Under the pieces are notes generated by a model. It was given only the letters and a program-made list of their open reading frames with translations, was not told the origin of the DNA and did no database searches. A stretch of 64,000 nucleotides of DNA from Synchiropus splendidus (taxonomy: Eukaryota; Chordata; Actinopteri; Syngnathiformes; Callionymidae), in assembly GCF_027744825.2 (NCBI RefSeq), contig NC_071335.1, positions 29,043,001 to 29,107,000 on the forward strand. The letters run 5' to 3'. Every line of letters starts with the position of its first letter. Within the stretch, counting starts at the first letter, position 1. Shown one piece after another: positions 6,646-17,656 of the stretch. A program made the position numbers and the translations under genes.

Positions 6646-7055
6646 CTTTACCCGTAAGTACGTTCCCTTCGACTTTAACTATAGTGGTAGATTTTCCGGT
6701 GGCGAGTATCCACACCTCACTTCCCATCTGTAACAATACAGAGGGCTCGTGAGAGTGGGCAGGGGTAGAACCCCGTAACTTGGGGAGACTGAGTTGTTGG
6801 TTAATGGCAAAGAGGTTTTCAGGTAAGTGCCATCTGTGCTTATACAGTAGTATTTGTGATTTTGCCGCGCGTACTGCACGTTCCGCGGACTCCGTTAGTG
6901 TTGGATTGATGCGGGATGGATAAGACATGTCGTATCCCTTCCTGCTCCAACCATGAACGAAAGTGCTTGGAAGTGCACACGGCGGCATTATCCATGGAAG
7001 CTCTTCTCGTAAGAGCTCCACCACTTTTTGGCACAACCTCTTTGCTCATTTCCAT
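6584..7055 (-). pseudogene. pol: Integrase 3' part (catalytic core end and C-terminal domain), frameshifted
   Basis: Two overlapping frames together cover the end of a retroviral integrase. The first (7055-6840) holds DNAAVCTSKHF and GIRHVLSIPHQSNTNG, with the second catalytic Asp at 6990-6992. The second (7036-6584) holds AERAVRAAKSQI, with the third catalytic acid, Glu, at 6881-6883, and continues into a C-terminal domain rich in basic and aromatic residues up to the stop. The spacing between the two catalytic codons is 106 bases, which is 35 codons plus one base, so this is the canonical D(35)E core with a one-base frameshift near 6884-6896. Gly of the usual DNG is Ala. The zinc-binding N-terminus, the first Asp and all of gag, pro, RT and RNase H are deleted upstream. 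The fragment cannot be active. Confidence 0.88.
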
Positions 7056-7487
7056 TTTTCAATCTCAGTCAAATTATTTTTAAGGAATTCACTTTACCGG
7101 CTATGAACAGTTTCCCGAACTATGCCGCTGCTTCCTGCTGCAGTTCCCCAGTTGTCCTTAGCGGACTCTTTACCATGGGGTGCCCGTTATAAGGCCTCAC
7201 GGGACTTTTTGCTGTACTTCTGTATTCCAGCTATATTATATAGTTGTACTACAATTACCTTAATACTTTAACTATCCTGCTTGGGGTGATCAGTCCCAAG
7301 GGACAGTCTTTCGGTAAATTGTAGAGTCAACACAATCGTACGTTGTCGAGTGATAGAGCCTGAATCTTTCTCTTTGATTCAAAACTCAGAGATTGTAGGA
7401 TCCATCTATTCACTACCGAACTTTTCCCGCCAGAATTTTAATCTGTGGTCCAGTTACTCACAAATAGATTGTACGTTTTTCAATCAT
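7056..7487 (-). other. 5' untranslated leader of the retroelement
   Basis: This stretch lies between the PBS and the integrase fragment. It has no long ORF. A 5' leader normally carries the packaging signal and the major splice donor. ATGGTAAAGAG near 7160-7175 is one donor candidate. The join to integrase near 7000-7060 marks the internal deletion that removed gag and most of pol. I see no host sequence in it. Confidence 0.65.
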
Positions 7488-7505
7488 GTCCCTGTTCGGG
7501 CGCCA
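7488..7505 (-). other. Primer binding site, tRNA-Lys3 type
   Basis: The minus strand reads TGGCGCCCGAACAGGGAC, an exact 18-of-18 match to the tRNA-Lys3 primer site known from lentiviruses and MMTV. It directly follows the CA end of the 5' LTR. This fixes the element's direction and shows which LTR is 5'. Foamy viruses use the related Lys1,2 site, which differs after the first eight bases. Confidence 0.95.
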
Positions 7506-8083
7506 TGTCGTCGGGTTTAGGTTTTCAAGGTCTTGTGTACAAGGCGATTAGCTATAACATAAGCCGTCCCTAGTTCCAAGCACACTACCTCCCTTTGCCT
7601 CTCTGGTAAAGGGCCCCTCGGTTGGTCAACTCAGTCAGCCTCTTGTTGCGGACACGGTTCTAAAACTATAATAAGCATATCAACTATACCTTATTATATT
7701 GGTGAGTACTGTCGGCGCTTCACTGAGCGGGTTATTTAATTAGCCCGACCTGTTAAGAAACAGGTTCTTGACCTTACAATGCTACACCTTATCGTAGTCT
7801 CTTTACTTAACTTCGTTTAGGGACTCATGATCGGATCCTAAATCCATTCCTTTCAAATAACATTTTCCCCATAAATGCCTAAAACTACCACCTAATCATT
7901 GACACAATAATTCAGGATGGAATAATGCTGCCATGTGAGACACTCATTAAATGTGCAACAGGAGGAAATCAAACAGTAACTCACCTATAACCCAATTGAT
8001 GGTAGTAGGTAGGAGCCAGTTGATTCTTTAGTAGTCAGGGATCCACGCCGTTGTGCCTTTTCAGTACTTAATTCGTACTCAAT

Positions 8084-8089
8084 TTTATT
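8084..8089 (-). promoter_or_regulatory. Polyadenylation signal copy in the 5' LTR
   Basis: AATAAA on the minus strand, offset by 6559 from the 3' copy. In a working provirus this copy must be bypassed, since it lies roughly 515-520 bases after the expected start site. Confidence 0.65.
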
Positions 8090-8632
8090 TTGTTTTTTTG
8101 TCACAAAAATGTTTCTTCAAAAAATTAATAAAAGAATAGTAAAAACAGCAAAGTCAACCAAAAACAATAAAATCCATAAACTCAAGGGTATTGCCAGACG
8201 CTGATACCCAACAATATCAAAAGTACCGCCAGACGCTGGTACTAGTACATATACTTCAAAAACCATATAATCAAAAATACTTCAAAACCATATAATCAAA
8301 AATACTTCAATAACCGTATAATTAAAAATACTTCAAAATCATATAATCAAAAAATACTTCAAAAGCCGTATAATTAAAATACTTCAAAACCATATAATCA
8401 AAATTACTTCAAAAGCCGTATAATTAAAAATACTTAAATCATATAATCAAAATTACTTCAATAAAAAGGATTAATTCAAAAATAGTAAAAGAGAAATAAA
8501 AGATGAGTTGAAATCAAATGGTCCGAGAGCAAACAGCAAGAGCACCGTCCCAAGATAAGATAAAAACTTACGGCGGACAAACGCGGGCGAAGATCCAAAA
8601 AGAGCAAGAGCCCAGGGTCACATCTCCGAGCG

Positions 8633-8640
8633 CTTATATA
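8633..8640 (-). promoter_or_regulatory. TATA box of the 5' LTR (element promoter)
   Basis: GGCTATATAAGCGC on the minus strand, the same as in the 3' LTR. It would drive the genomic and spliced RNAs of the element. GC-rich sequence follows it and the duplicated AT-rich U3 block lies about 400 bases upstream. Confidence 0.8.
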
Positions 8641-9175
8641 GCCACACACGGCTTTGAAGACATACCGACATCCGTTTTCTCACGCCAAGCCAATTAGTCA
8701 TATCTATAACTTATCTTGTTTTTTCTCCAGGTGGCCTTTTGAAGTTCCTCCCTCAAAAGGATACATGGTCGGTGATAGATCATATTAGTGTCAATTGCGT
8801 CAGCACTTACATCATTTTTTACGTCACTGATGCCCGGTTCACCATATTAGGTCAGTACATCCACTCCATTTTGTCAGCACGTGCGCACAGGTTCAAACTA
8901 AGTTCAAGATGGCCGCTTTCTCATGACTTCAAATGAGCGCGCCTTCAAGGTCATTCTCAGATCCAAGCACACAGCTGTTCGTGAGTTCAAACGCGCATGA
9001 TCAAACGCATACAGGTTCACTAAAGTTTGAAACATTAAACAATTAATGATAAAAAATCAGAAACAATATCAAATATTATTTAGCAGGTCCATTAATGATA
9101 AAAAACAGAAACAATATCAAATATTATTTAGCAGGTTTTGATTATAATATTTTCGAACTTCCAGTGTATACAACA

Positions 9176-9180
9176 CAATT
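9176..9180. repeat. 5-bp target site duplication, right copy
   Basis: CAATT, the partner of 942-946. Before insertion the flanks would have been continuous as TTCAATTTAATG. Confidence 0.93.
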
Positions 9181-12004
9181 TAATGTCAAAATGTCCATCT
9201 CTATCTCCGGAAAATGAGGTGAAATTGGATCATTTCCCACAGCACACCCGACAGTCTCTCACTAGTGTAACATGGCACACCGGAAGGGTCCATTTCTGGT
9301 CAAAATGATTATGAGAATCTGCAAGGCGATTTCAATCTGACGTCAGACATGACCCATTCCTTCAGATTTGACTATAGTACACTCACTTCTACTGATAAAG
9401 CTGGACCCTGGAACAGAAACAGACCCAGGCATATGTTCATAATGTTACAATTTGTGCAATAAGCCTTTCATAAACGTCACTTTTCGATTCATATGTGTTT
9501 AATAAATGTATTATTTTTAACTGAAAGTGGAATTGCTAATAATTATAACTCCTCCATATGCATGTCTTTGAGTGAGGTCTGAAAAATGGACAAAAGAAAA
9601 AAAAAATCCTTTGACAAAACCTACATTTCATTACTGAATGAATATGCGCGCAAATGTAAAACATTAGATTTAAGCCAAAGATGTTTTCAGGTGGGAGGAT
9701 AATTCTAACAAACAAAATGAATTCACTGTAAAGATGAATTCTCAATTCAATTTTTCGTCCCCCTCAAAGATATTTCATGAACGGCGTCTGCCCCCACTGC
9801 TATTCAAAATGCCACTCGTTTCAAAAGTGATTCAAACTGGAGCAGGTTAGCGGTTATTTACATGCTTCTTCAAAACTGCAATATTCATTGGATTTTAATA
9901 AGTGCACCAAATGCTGTCCCCATTTTCCCGTCACGTCAAATTTAATGAGCTGAAGTTGGCATTGATACTTTGGCATTCCTCATCGGGGGCCGCCTTGTCC
10001 CTTCTCTCACCTCTCGTCTTCACTCGCCACATCCGTCGCATTCCTCTTTACCACCCTTAGCTCTAATATCCCTTTTCTTGTGACCAGTCGGAACCTGTCT
10101 TCACTCTCTTCTTTGCCACCTTCAGTCTCTCTAGTACGCTGGGTTTGACTCTCCTCACCTCATATCTCCGCTTCACCGAAACCTTCCCCTTCAGGCCCCA
10201 TTGAAATCATTCCATCATCTGCAAATCATTGTTCCTTGGCCTTCCACCCTGAAAAACATTATAGATTGAGGTCTTTTAAACATCCACTTCATATACAACA
10301 AGATGTTCTCTTACAAGACATAGATTTGTCCTCCATGACTATATTATAGATGTCTAAAGGAATTCGCATGATGAACCACTTGTTAAAAATGAATTCAGAA
10401 GGTACTTGACGTAATTGAAAATAACTACACCGTGACCACCACATTAGTCTGAAAGCAGCAGAGGATTTTTTTTTTTTCATATGCAACCTTCAACAGTGAC
10501 TCTATTAAGATTTTCTAACAGTCTCCAGTTCCAATGTCTTTTTTTTAATTATCTGTCTGCTGTTATTTTTGACTTTACTTTTCTGAACCTGACTCATACA
10601 GCACTGCCTGTGAACTGGGCGTCTGACTGGTGTTACTTAAGTGTTTGCTTTTTGTCCTTCGCAAAGAGAAACTGTGGTTCAGGACGACTTCTTAGAATAT
10701 TTTTTTTGCTTTCCTTGTACATCTCTTGGGGTGTATTTGGGTACATATGATTGTTGCATTTATGGTACGTCCTATTTTGCTATAACACGTATCAATGTTG
10801 CTTCCTTCCAGTCGCTTCAGTGTGAATTTAGTCGGTGTCTTAAGTAGCCACGTCTCAACTTGGTTTCTGACTTGCTTCGTGTCCCCTATGGGACAGATTC
10901 AAGTGCCAGCACCTGGATGTCTTCAAATGTAAATTATAGCTGGGTGGAGGAAACACTCCTTCTCCAATTAACCACTCTGTCAGTGCCATCGTAAATGAGA
11001 TCGGCATCAAGCCATTTTGAGTGAGGGAGAAGCCAATTTGTACGTCCTCTTCAACATTATATATTAATTTTTACTGGCAATAAAATGCAGAAGAATACAA
11101 ATATTCTATTTGAGAAATACTGCACAGCTGGAAAGAGCTTTCAGTTCTGAACTTATTGCCCTGGAGCTGGGCTCAGGTGGTTGGATCCGATGATGGAAAT
11201 ACCAGTAGGCCCTTAAGAGGACAGAAAGAAATCGTCCAGCACTAGCCAGCGGTTATCGCAGATACATTTTCCTGATCCATACAGTCTGAGTGGGATCAGC
11301 AAATGATGGCTTGCAGGAAATGATTACGTTCTGAATGAATAAATCTACTGTTTTGCGTTTGTATAATTCACCATTTCACAAGTGCACAGGCTTTCAGCAG
11401 CTATTTTGAAACGGCTTTTACAGACTGAATGTTCCTCCTGCGATGACCAAGCGCCTCTGTGATGAGTAAAGGTGCCTTCAGCTTTTCATCGCCGCCTCAC
11501 ACTTAGCCGGTACTGTCGATCAATTTTCAATCACGATGCTAGCTGTAAACAATAGGCCGACATGCCCGGCGAATTCCAACCGATGATTCTCAGTATTATC
11601 CTCCTGATGTAGAAGCAGACGGCAAACGCAGAGCTACAATTTTACAGTGATTATTTCACACCAATTTGGTCTCGGTTGGTAGCTACATGGCCGATTATGA
11701 TGGGTTTTGACTTCCGCTTTCACTCCCCATGAAGACATTTTTGGCAACAATGGCTGAGATGAGATAGTCTACGATCCGCAGGGAGCATCATCAATAAACA
11801 CTGAGTGATGTCTCTGTCGTAAGGCAGGATTACACCATTTATACATTTTTTTCACGGCAGTTTTGAGTCCGGAAACAAGTCCCTTAATTGATCTGTGTTA
11901 TGTGTGCCTCATTCATGATTTCTCTTATTCTTCTTTATTTCTTTTATTTATCTCTTACGTTTGAAATTCTGTATTCCACATTGATACGTGCTGAACATCA
12001 CTCC
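9181..12004. other. Intergenic, no recognised feature
   Basis: AT-rich sequence with homopolymer runs, for example T-runs at about 10460-10480 and A-runs at about 9595. Pyrimidine-rich stretches lie at 9990-10200. No coding signal was recognised. Confidence 0.5.
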
Positions 12005-12160
12005 AGTGTTCAGCTTCTCTGCACAGGATCTCTGTCCACTTTAGAATCCACTTTAAGATTTTCTTAACAACTTTGGAAGCCCGTCTTGGCCTGGCCCCCG
12101 ACTCCATTGTAGAACATCTGGTGGGTCTCCGCTAGTTGTTCCGAAAGACCCATTAATGCT
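12005..12160 (+). pseudogene. L2-like LINE reverse transcriptase remnant, part 1
   Basis: The plus strand encodes VHFRIHFKIFLTTLEA followed by LGLAPDSIVEHL. This is the style of the C-terminal part of ORF2 in fish L2/CR1-like non-LTR elements (HFRI..KILL...GLAP.YI..L). It breaks soon after. A second piece of the same type lies about 500 bases on, so an insertion or decay separates them. Confidence 0.5.
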
Positions 12161-12229
12161 CCCTTTACGTACAAAATTGTACCCGTCCGTTTCGAACAAT
12201 GTTACCATCACTGATCACAAGCTTCTGTG

Positions 12230-12355
12230 CGCTCTTATGTCGGTATCGCTGTCCACCAGAGGGAGCAGTCCAGAGACAAAAGTTTACAACAACGACAAAC
12301 TCCAAAACAAACGCAGCGACTGTGGTAGAAGCAGTGCACTTGCACAAAAGACGAA
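12230..12355 (+). repeat. Dispersed repeat, copy 1 (partner at 43.1 kb)
   Basis: The block CCACCAGAGGGAGCAG, then AAAGTTTACAACAACGACAA, then AAAACAAACGCAGCGACTGT, then GCACAAAAGACG closely matches the reverse complement of 43082-43230. The family is unknown to me. Short ORFs on both strands here are chance products of the repeat. Confidence 0.65.
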
Positions 12356-12654
12356 ATGGAGTCAGCATTGTAGCAGGTGGTGGTTGTAGAAGCCATTAAA
12401 TATATTGTGACTGGAGGACTTTCCGCCATTGTTATCGCCTCTTTGTGCCGATTAAGAGCTACGTGTCAGGTAGGAGCAGCAACACTGCCCCCACAGTTTC
12501 CGGTGGGACTACTCTGTTAGACCTGTATCCGTAAGTTTGTGGAAACATGCAGGAAAATGGATGAAATGAATGAAGATTACAGACAGACGGCTCTGTCCGT
12601 ATACAGATCCGTACATAATGTTGAGCACAAATGGCCCTTAAGTCTAGACTTACA

Positions 12655-12780
12655 TCTAAAGGGTGACTCAACTCTGGAACAGTCTGCCAAAGATCTGAAA
12701 CTCAACGTGCACCGGCCCCTTTAAATCTCTGCTAAAAAGCACCCACTTTTATATGGCAGCATTTATCTAACTATCCCTCT
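12655..12780 (+). pseudogene. L2-like LINE reverse transcriptase remnant, part 2 (C-terminal tail)
   Basis: In two shifted frames the plus strand carries LWNSLPK and then KSLLKSTHFYMAAF before a stop. This is the usual ending of L2-like fish LINE proteins (LWNSLP...FKS.LKTHLF). At least one frameshift and an in-frame stop show decay. Confidence 0.55.
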
Positions 12781-12831
12781 GGCATCAGTGAGGGAGTAGT
12801 GCAAATTTGCTGAGCCATTTTCACTCTAAAG

Positions 12832-13455
12832 CAGGGGTTCTTAACCTTTTCAATCTCGGGGCCCACCTTTCCCGGAATAAATGGGCCCGGGACCCATTCA
12901 AGTAATAGAATTGATTCATTACACTTGCTTTCATTTGTGATACATAACCATATTTAATCTACTTAGACGTAAACAAACCCAAACCTTGTGAAATGACATG
13001 AAACCATGCGATCATCGCAAAGACATTTAGTTGTCATTGAAAAGTCCAATCAGCAGCAGAACCAGGTGCAAGTCATATTCATCAAAATTGCTAAAGAAAA
13101 AAAGGGGAAAAAATTATAAAATAAAACCACGTCTAAATATGATAAAATTAAAATAATATATTTTATTTAAACTCCAAAAAAGATATAAGTGAAGTGTAAA
13201 TAAAAGTTTCGCTATTTCAAAACTGCTTCAACAGGTGCTTTCATAAAAAGTTATCACTTTCTTAATCATTTTTTTCTATTCAAGAACTCCTTCATAGTTG
13301 GTAACTATCACAGACTTGCAGCTGTCAATTCAATTTAGTGACACACTACTGCCACCACACGTGGCTCATGTATTAAAACTGAAAAACTTTTAGCGGCCCC
13401 CAGGAGGCGCTCGCGGCCGAACCATGAGCCCCGGCCCTGTGGTTAAAATCCACTG
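12832..13455. mobile_element. hAT-like nonautonomous DNA transposon (MITE)
   Basis: Inverted ends CAGGGGTTCTTAACC and, reading inward from the right, CAGTGGATTTTAACCAC bound a 624-bp element without a transposase. Flanks CTCTAAAG (12824-12831) and CACTAAAG (13456-13463) form an 8-bp target duplication with one mismatch, as hAT elements make. GGCCC-rich blocks lie just inside both ends. Confidence 0.8.
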
Positions 13456-13463
13456 CACTAAAG

Positions 13464-14749
13464 CACTTTGTGTACAGCATTCTCAAAAGTGCTACTTAAA
13501 TAAAGCTGTATTATTACTACAAACAAGTGGTGATGCTGATAATGGGTTGGAATTGAGCAGTGCCATTCAATAACTCCTGCTGAACTCCAGGCACTGACAC
13601 CACGACTGAGCAGATCAGAAGGTGTGCTGGGGAAAGGGAGGTGCACACGGGGTTCAGACCATTTCAACAAAAAGGGTGTCAGTATTGTGCTATAAATGGG
13701 TTTGTGTTTTTGTCTTCAGCCTCATTCTGATATCACCCCTGATATGTACTCATTGTTTTTTGAGGTCACTGAGCCGACCGCACAAATACGTGCACTAACA
13801 GAAAACTGCAGAAACCAAGTGCATAAGTAAGCGGACAACTACGTACAATTAGTTCATTTGAAACGCAACGGAGTATATGTGGCTGATTAATGGGAGAAAA
13901 AAAAAAACGTGTTGCTGTAGGTTGTTTGCAAATGTACAAAAGCTCATTATTTTGAGGCGGCCAAACAAGGTTTCGTAAATAGCCGAGTCAGCGTGGCACA
14001 TTTATAAAGTTGACAGTGCAGGTATTGCGTTCCAGCTGACTATGTTGTTTCGTGGTGCGACAACAATTTATGTTTGAGGTTTCGACATTTTTAGTTTCAC
14101 TGAAAGATGTTTTTGGGCCGTTTTTAAATATGCAGATGCTGTCTGAGTGCATTCGCTTTTCTGAAACAAGTGGGTGGCATCTTTGTCACCAGGATCACTT
14201 CTCCTGCGCTTGCCCATCCCTCGTGTGGAAAAGATCATTGGATGCCTCGGACCACTCCTCGGCTTCTGAGCGTGGCGACTGTTACCGAGGAGAGAAAATC
14301 ACCAAACCAACCAAGATACAACCCGCTAAAAATAGCCGCCATCAAAAATCCTGGCTTCTTGATACACTCCAGAGTGTGTGTTTGTTCCGGCTGCTGGCGA
14401 GTGCACACGTGAGGGAGGCACTTTGAATAACTGGGGAGGCATTTCAAAATGAGCGAGAGAGAGAGAGGGAAGGTGGGCTGGTGCTTGACAGAATGATTGA
14501 CTGACAGTCCACATGACAAGCTTAATAGATGAGGCGCCGTGATTGATTTACTTACGAGTATCTCAGCTCAATAAATTAGCGTTATCAATCAGCTCACCCA
14601 CTTAAAACGACTTCTCCTGGCTGTCAGGCTTTTCACGCTGCTTCAGCAGAAAGGACATCATGTCTTATGGCGTGAATCCTCAGTAAAATGATGGAGGTGG
14701 AACCTTTTAGAGGGTGGATACATAGAGCAACTGGATTCCATGGACACTG
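13464..14749. other. Intergenic, no recognised feature
   Basis: Mixed composition. Several overlapping short ORFs at 14052-14519 on both strands are mutual shadows with no domain. A GA-run is at about 14453-14468. Confidence 0.5.
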
Positions 14750-15197
14750 GTGTTGTAGAAGTTGAGACCGCTCTCAGGTCCAGTTCTTTTAGAGTATAGG
14801 TCTCAGGTGCGTTTTTACTCTCGGTCTCGGACTGGGCGGACTCCGGATTTCTATTGAAGGCAGGTCGAGAACGACTGAGAAAACGCATGATTTGTAAGCG
14901 TCAATGGTAACACAGGGATCCACGAAAGGGCCACAGTGGGTGCCGCATTTTGTAGGAACAGGATACCGAACAAGGTGTCTGAAGACTGTCAGAATGGTGC
15001 AGCTTGTTTCAGCTGACATCCAATTGGTTAACCAATGTGTGCTTGTTTCCTTGGACCAAAAACCTGCACCCAACGCAGGCCATTTGCGGATGGGTTTGAG
15101 ACTCCATATATACATATACTGTCTTGGTTTTGTCTCTGTCTCGATACTCTCCGGTCTTGATAATGTCTAGGTCTTGGTTGGTGTCGTACTACAACAC
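14750..15197. mobile_element. Fish MITE with GTGTTGTAG ends
   Basis: The left end reads GTGTTGTAGAAGTTGAGACC and the right end, inverted, reads GTGTTGTAGTACGACACC. The inner sequence near the right end repeats the words GTCTTGG and GTCTC, common in a widespread fish repeat. It is 448 bp with no ORF of its own, and I found no clear target duplication. Confidence 0.5.
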
Positions 15198-15911
15198 GAA
15201 ATGCATATCCTACGCCTGTTTCATTTATAAACCACAACCTATCCTGAAGTTGGCGTACGGAAGAATACACTTTTACTCTTTACAACGTATGCCCGTAGTC
15301 TCTCTCACACTCTTGAGTGAAGGGACACAGATGTTCCAGAGGTAGTGGATCAAGGCCATTTTGTGTTCTTGTTTGAAATGAATGTACATTGAGACGATAT
15401 ACACTGAGATGTCCCCCATCATCATCAGTGGAAATGCTGAAGCTGCTTGTGAATACAGAAAAATGTTTCCCTCTCTTACTCTTTTGTCATTCATGTTTGT
15501 TGCACAACAGCAGACATGCACGGACGAGGATCGACCACAGAGCCTCACGCATCTTTAAAGTCAGGCGGTGGAGGAACTTTGGTGCCGTGTTGTGCATTGA
15601 GGTTGCAGTGACTGACTTATTGATTTTGTGAAGGAATTTCAAAGTACTGCAAAATGTGTGAATTCCACAGGGCATCCATGTAAATTAAACATACATTTGT
15701 TGTTTTTTTTTCCAAATAAAATTGTGCTATGAGACGACTGGTATGTAATTATTTAATTTGAATTCGAATGATTCAGTTAGTATTCAGTTTAACTCAATCG
15801 TATGCTGTCTCCTGTTCCACGTTTTTTTCTTTGTTAAGTATCAAATGACGCATGTTAGGTTGCTTACGCATTGTCATTTTCTTGCAAATGAGGCTCCTGG
15901 TCTCGCATTCT
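15198..15911. other. Intergenic, no recognised feature
   Basis: AT-rich, with a T-run at about 15702-15711. Nothing supported. Confidence 0.45.
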
Positions 15912-16608
15912 CAACCACAATCCATTCCAGACGGCCGTTCGAGAAGCGATTTGTTCGAAATCCGAATCGATTTTTCCTATTACAATGAATGGAAAAAGAA
16001 ATAATGCGTTCCAAGCCTTAAAATAGTCTTTTGTAGGAGTGAATGTAGAGTGTCTGCTGCAGGTGCGCTGTTCCTCTATGTGTGTGGCCGCTGCATGTGG
16101 GAGGGGTTGCCGAGTGAGTGAGGTCTCTCCAGAAGTGAAGAGGTGCCCGGTGCGTGTCCAGCTCTGAATGTGCGCTTCTGTGCAGTTTGGCTGTGACAAA
16201 GTCATAAACCAAGTCACGCTCTGTCCCAGACTCGCCTCATCCCTGTCCCAGCTCCAGCCCACAACAGGACATCAAACCCTGGAGTGGTGTGGAGAGCGAG
16301 CACCTCCCCTGTGACACTCTACCACGGTCCAGAGACAGGAAAGGTTTTACACCTCAATATGAAGAAAAAACAGTCAGTAAATGTAGCTAACGGGACACGT
16401 CTGCATACAGAGGCTGCGTTATACACAATAACAAAGCGCGTCGCGGGTCAGCTGATCGGTCAGCGCACGTCATGTTTTTTCCGGCTTATTTCGGGGGCGT
16501 ACGAGTTCTGGATTTTCGTTCGAAATCTGAAGCAAAAAAATCTCAAAATTTTAGTTCGAACTCCGATTTGTTCGAAGTATGGGACGTTCGTAAACCGAGG
16601 TACCACTG
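15912..16608 (-). mobile_element. pogo/Tigger-like MITE, copy 1 (left end lost)
   Basis: This is the reverse orientation of the element at 36393-37068. The right end CCGAGGTACCACTG is intact and followed by TA (16609-16610). The left terminal repeat is missing or too diverged. ORFs of 113 and 132 codons lie inside but show no transposase. Confidence 0.7.
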
Positions 16609-16610
16609 TA

Positions 16611-17533
16611 TATCTCTTTAACTGACTTTCTGATGCAGCTTTCTGTAAGTGGCACTTTCAAGTCACTCCACTTTTTGACAAGGTTCATGAAAAGACGTGA
16701 TTCTGATAATCGATGGGGCTTTCCACTGAGAAAACAAGCATGAATATTTAAGTAATCATCCTACGTTTAATCAAATAGAGAAGAAAGTCCGAACATCTCT
16801 TTGCTCCCTGAAGACCCTGAACAAAGACAATGGAGAAATATGGCTGAGTGGTTTTACCGTAAGTAACTTCACTCTATTGATCCACTTCATCCGTCGTGCC
16901 TGAAACAGGGACATTTATTTTCCCCGTTCATCAAAGTCTATAAATACTCTTAACATTATGACGCAAAAAATATTTTAGAAACCAATGCCAGTGGATAGGG
17001 TTTCTGGAGAATTATTTTCAGGAGTGAAGAATGGATTCAGCATCATATCCACCGCTTAGATATCAATAATGAAAATCAAGCCGCGAGCGCAGCTACAGAT
17101 CAGCGATATCAGCCACATTAGCTACTCCACTAGGCTGCGCAGGTGCATACACCGATGGGTAAACAAGATACAAGGCATGTTCCTGTTTGAAAGCTTCAAC
17201 CCAGAATTTTAATGGCACGTATTATTGCACTTTATAAGCTGCTTCCTTTATTGAAAGTGTAACTAACGCTATGAATACACATTTTCTCTTGATACAGTAT
17301 AATGCCAGTCGAAGGACTGCTGTATGACTCTTTGTGTTTCAGACAGGGAATGGTCTCTATGATCTTCTGTCAAGTGTTGGTCTATTTTTTGGGGGGGAAT
17401 TCTATCTTGATCAGGTTTTATTGGCCACGGTGTATTGGCCAATAAATTGGTTTTAAGATCAAGAGCAAGAGTTTAAATTAAGTTAGATTTTTTGTACCTG
17501 TCAGGATATTATTTCCTTCTTATGGTCAATGTC
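16611..17533. other. Intergenic, no recognised feature
   Basis: AT-rich, with a G-run at about 17390-17397. No coding signal seen. Confidence 0.45.
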
Positions 17534-17561
17534 ATATATATATATATATATATATATATAA
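17534..17561. repeat. (TA)n microsatellite
   Basis: About 14 uninterrupted TA units, two bases before the left arm of the perfect palindrome at 17564. Confidence 0.95.
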
Positions 17562-17563
17562 GC

Positions 17564-17656
17564 ATTGGAAGGACAAAACAACTGAATGTGTGCTTTTAAA
17601 ATAAACAGATTCTGTTTATTTTAAAAGCACACATTCAGTTGTTTTGTCCTTCCAAT
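17564..17656. repeat. Perfect palindrome, 46-bp arms, 1-base spacer
   Basis: Arms 17564-17609 and 17611-17656 are exact inverted copies around T17610. Both strands can fold into a long hairpin or a cruciform. No ORF or transposon terminal motif lies inside. A perfect arm match implies recent origin or upkeep by gene conversion. Confidence 0.95.

Larger units (their letters stand above)
947..9175 (-). mobile_element. Endogenous retrovirus-like element with captured p53 and Notch fragments
   Basis: An 8229-bp element runs on the minus strand, bounded by 1670-bp LTRs at a constant offset of 6559 bases, with CAATT duplications outside. Inside are an 18-nt PBS matching tRNA-Lys3, an integrase fragment, env-like remnants, two intact 3' ORFs and a polypurine tract. 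Gag, protease, RT and RNase H are missing, so it cannot replicate alone and was presumably mobilised by a helper. The LTRs differ at one position that I can see, so insertion was recent. Pieces of two host genes lie in the interior: the p53 DNA-binding domain (about 6281-6011) and Notch EGF repeats (5725-5600). The lineage is uncertain. Layout with genes between env and the 3' LTR recalls foamy viruses, but the primer type differs from theirs. Confidence 0.93.
7506..9175 (-). repeat. 5' LTR (right copy)
   Basis: This 1670-bp repeat is the same as the left LTR by eye except C7709. It holds the duplicated U3 block (9042-9136), the TATA box (8633-8640), the R array (8251-8459), the twin hairpins (8186-8243) and the AATAAA (8084-8089). 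A transcript would start near 8605 and run toward lower coordinates through the interior. Confidence 0.93.

Noticed and set aside
947..9175. Classifying the element as a foamy virus
   Set aside because: The layout with ORFs after env is suggestive, but the primer site is Lys3 rather than Lys1,2 and no foamy-specific protein motif was seen.
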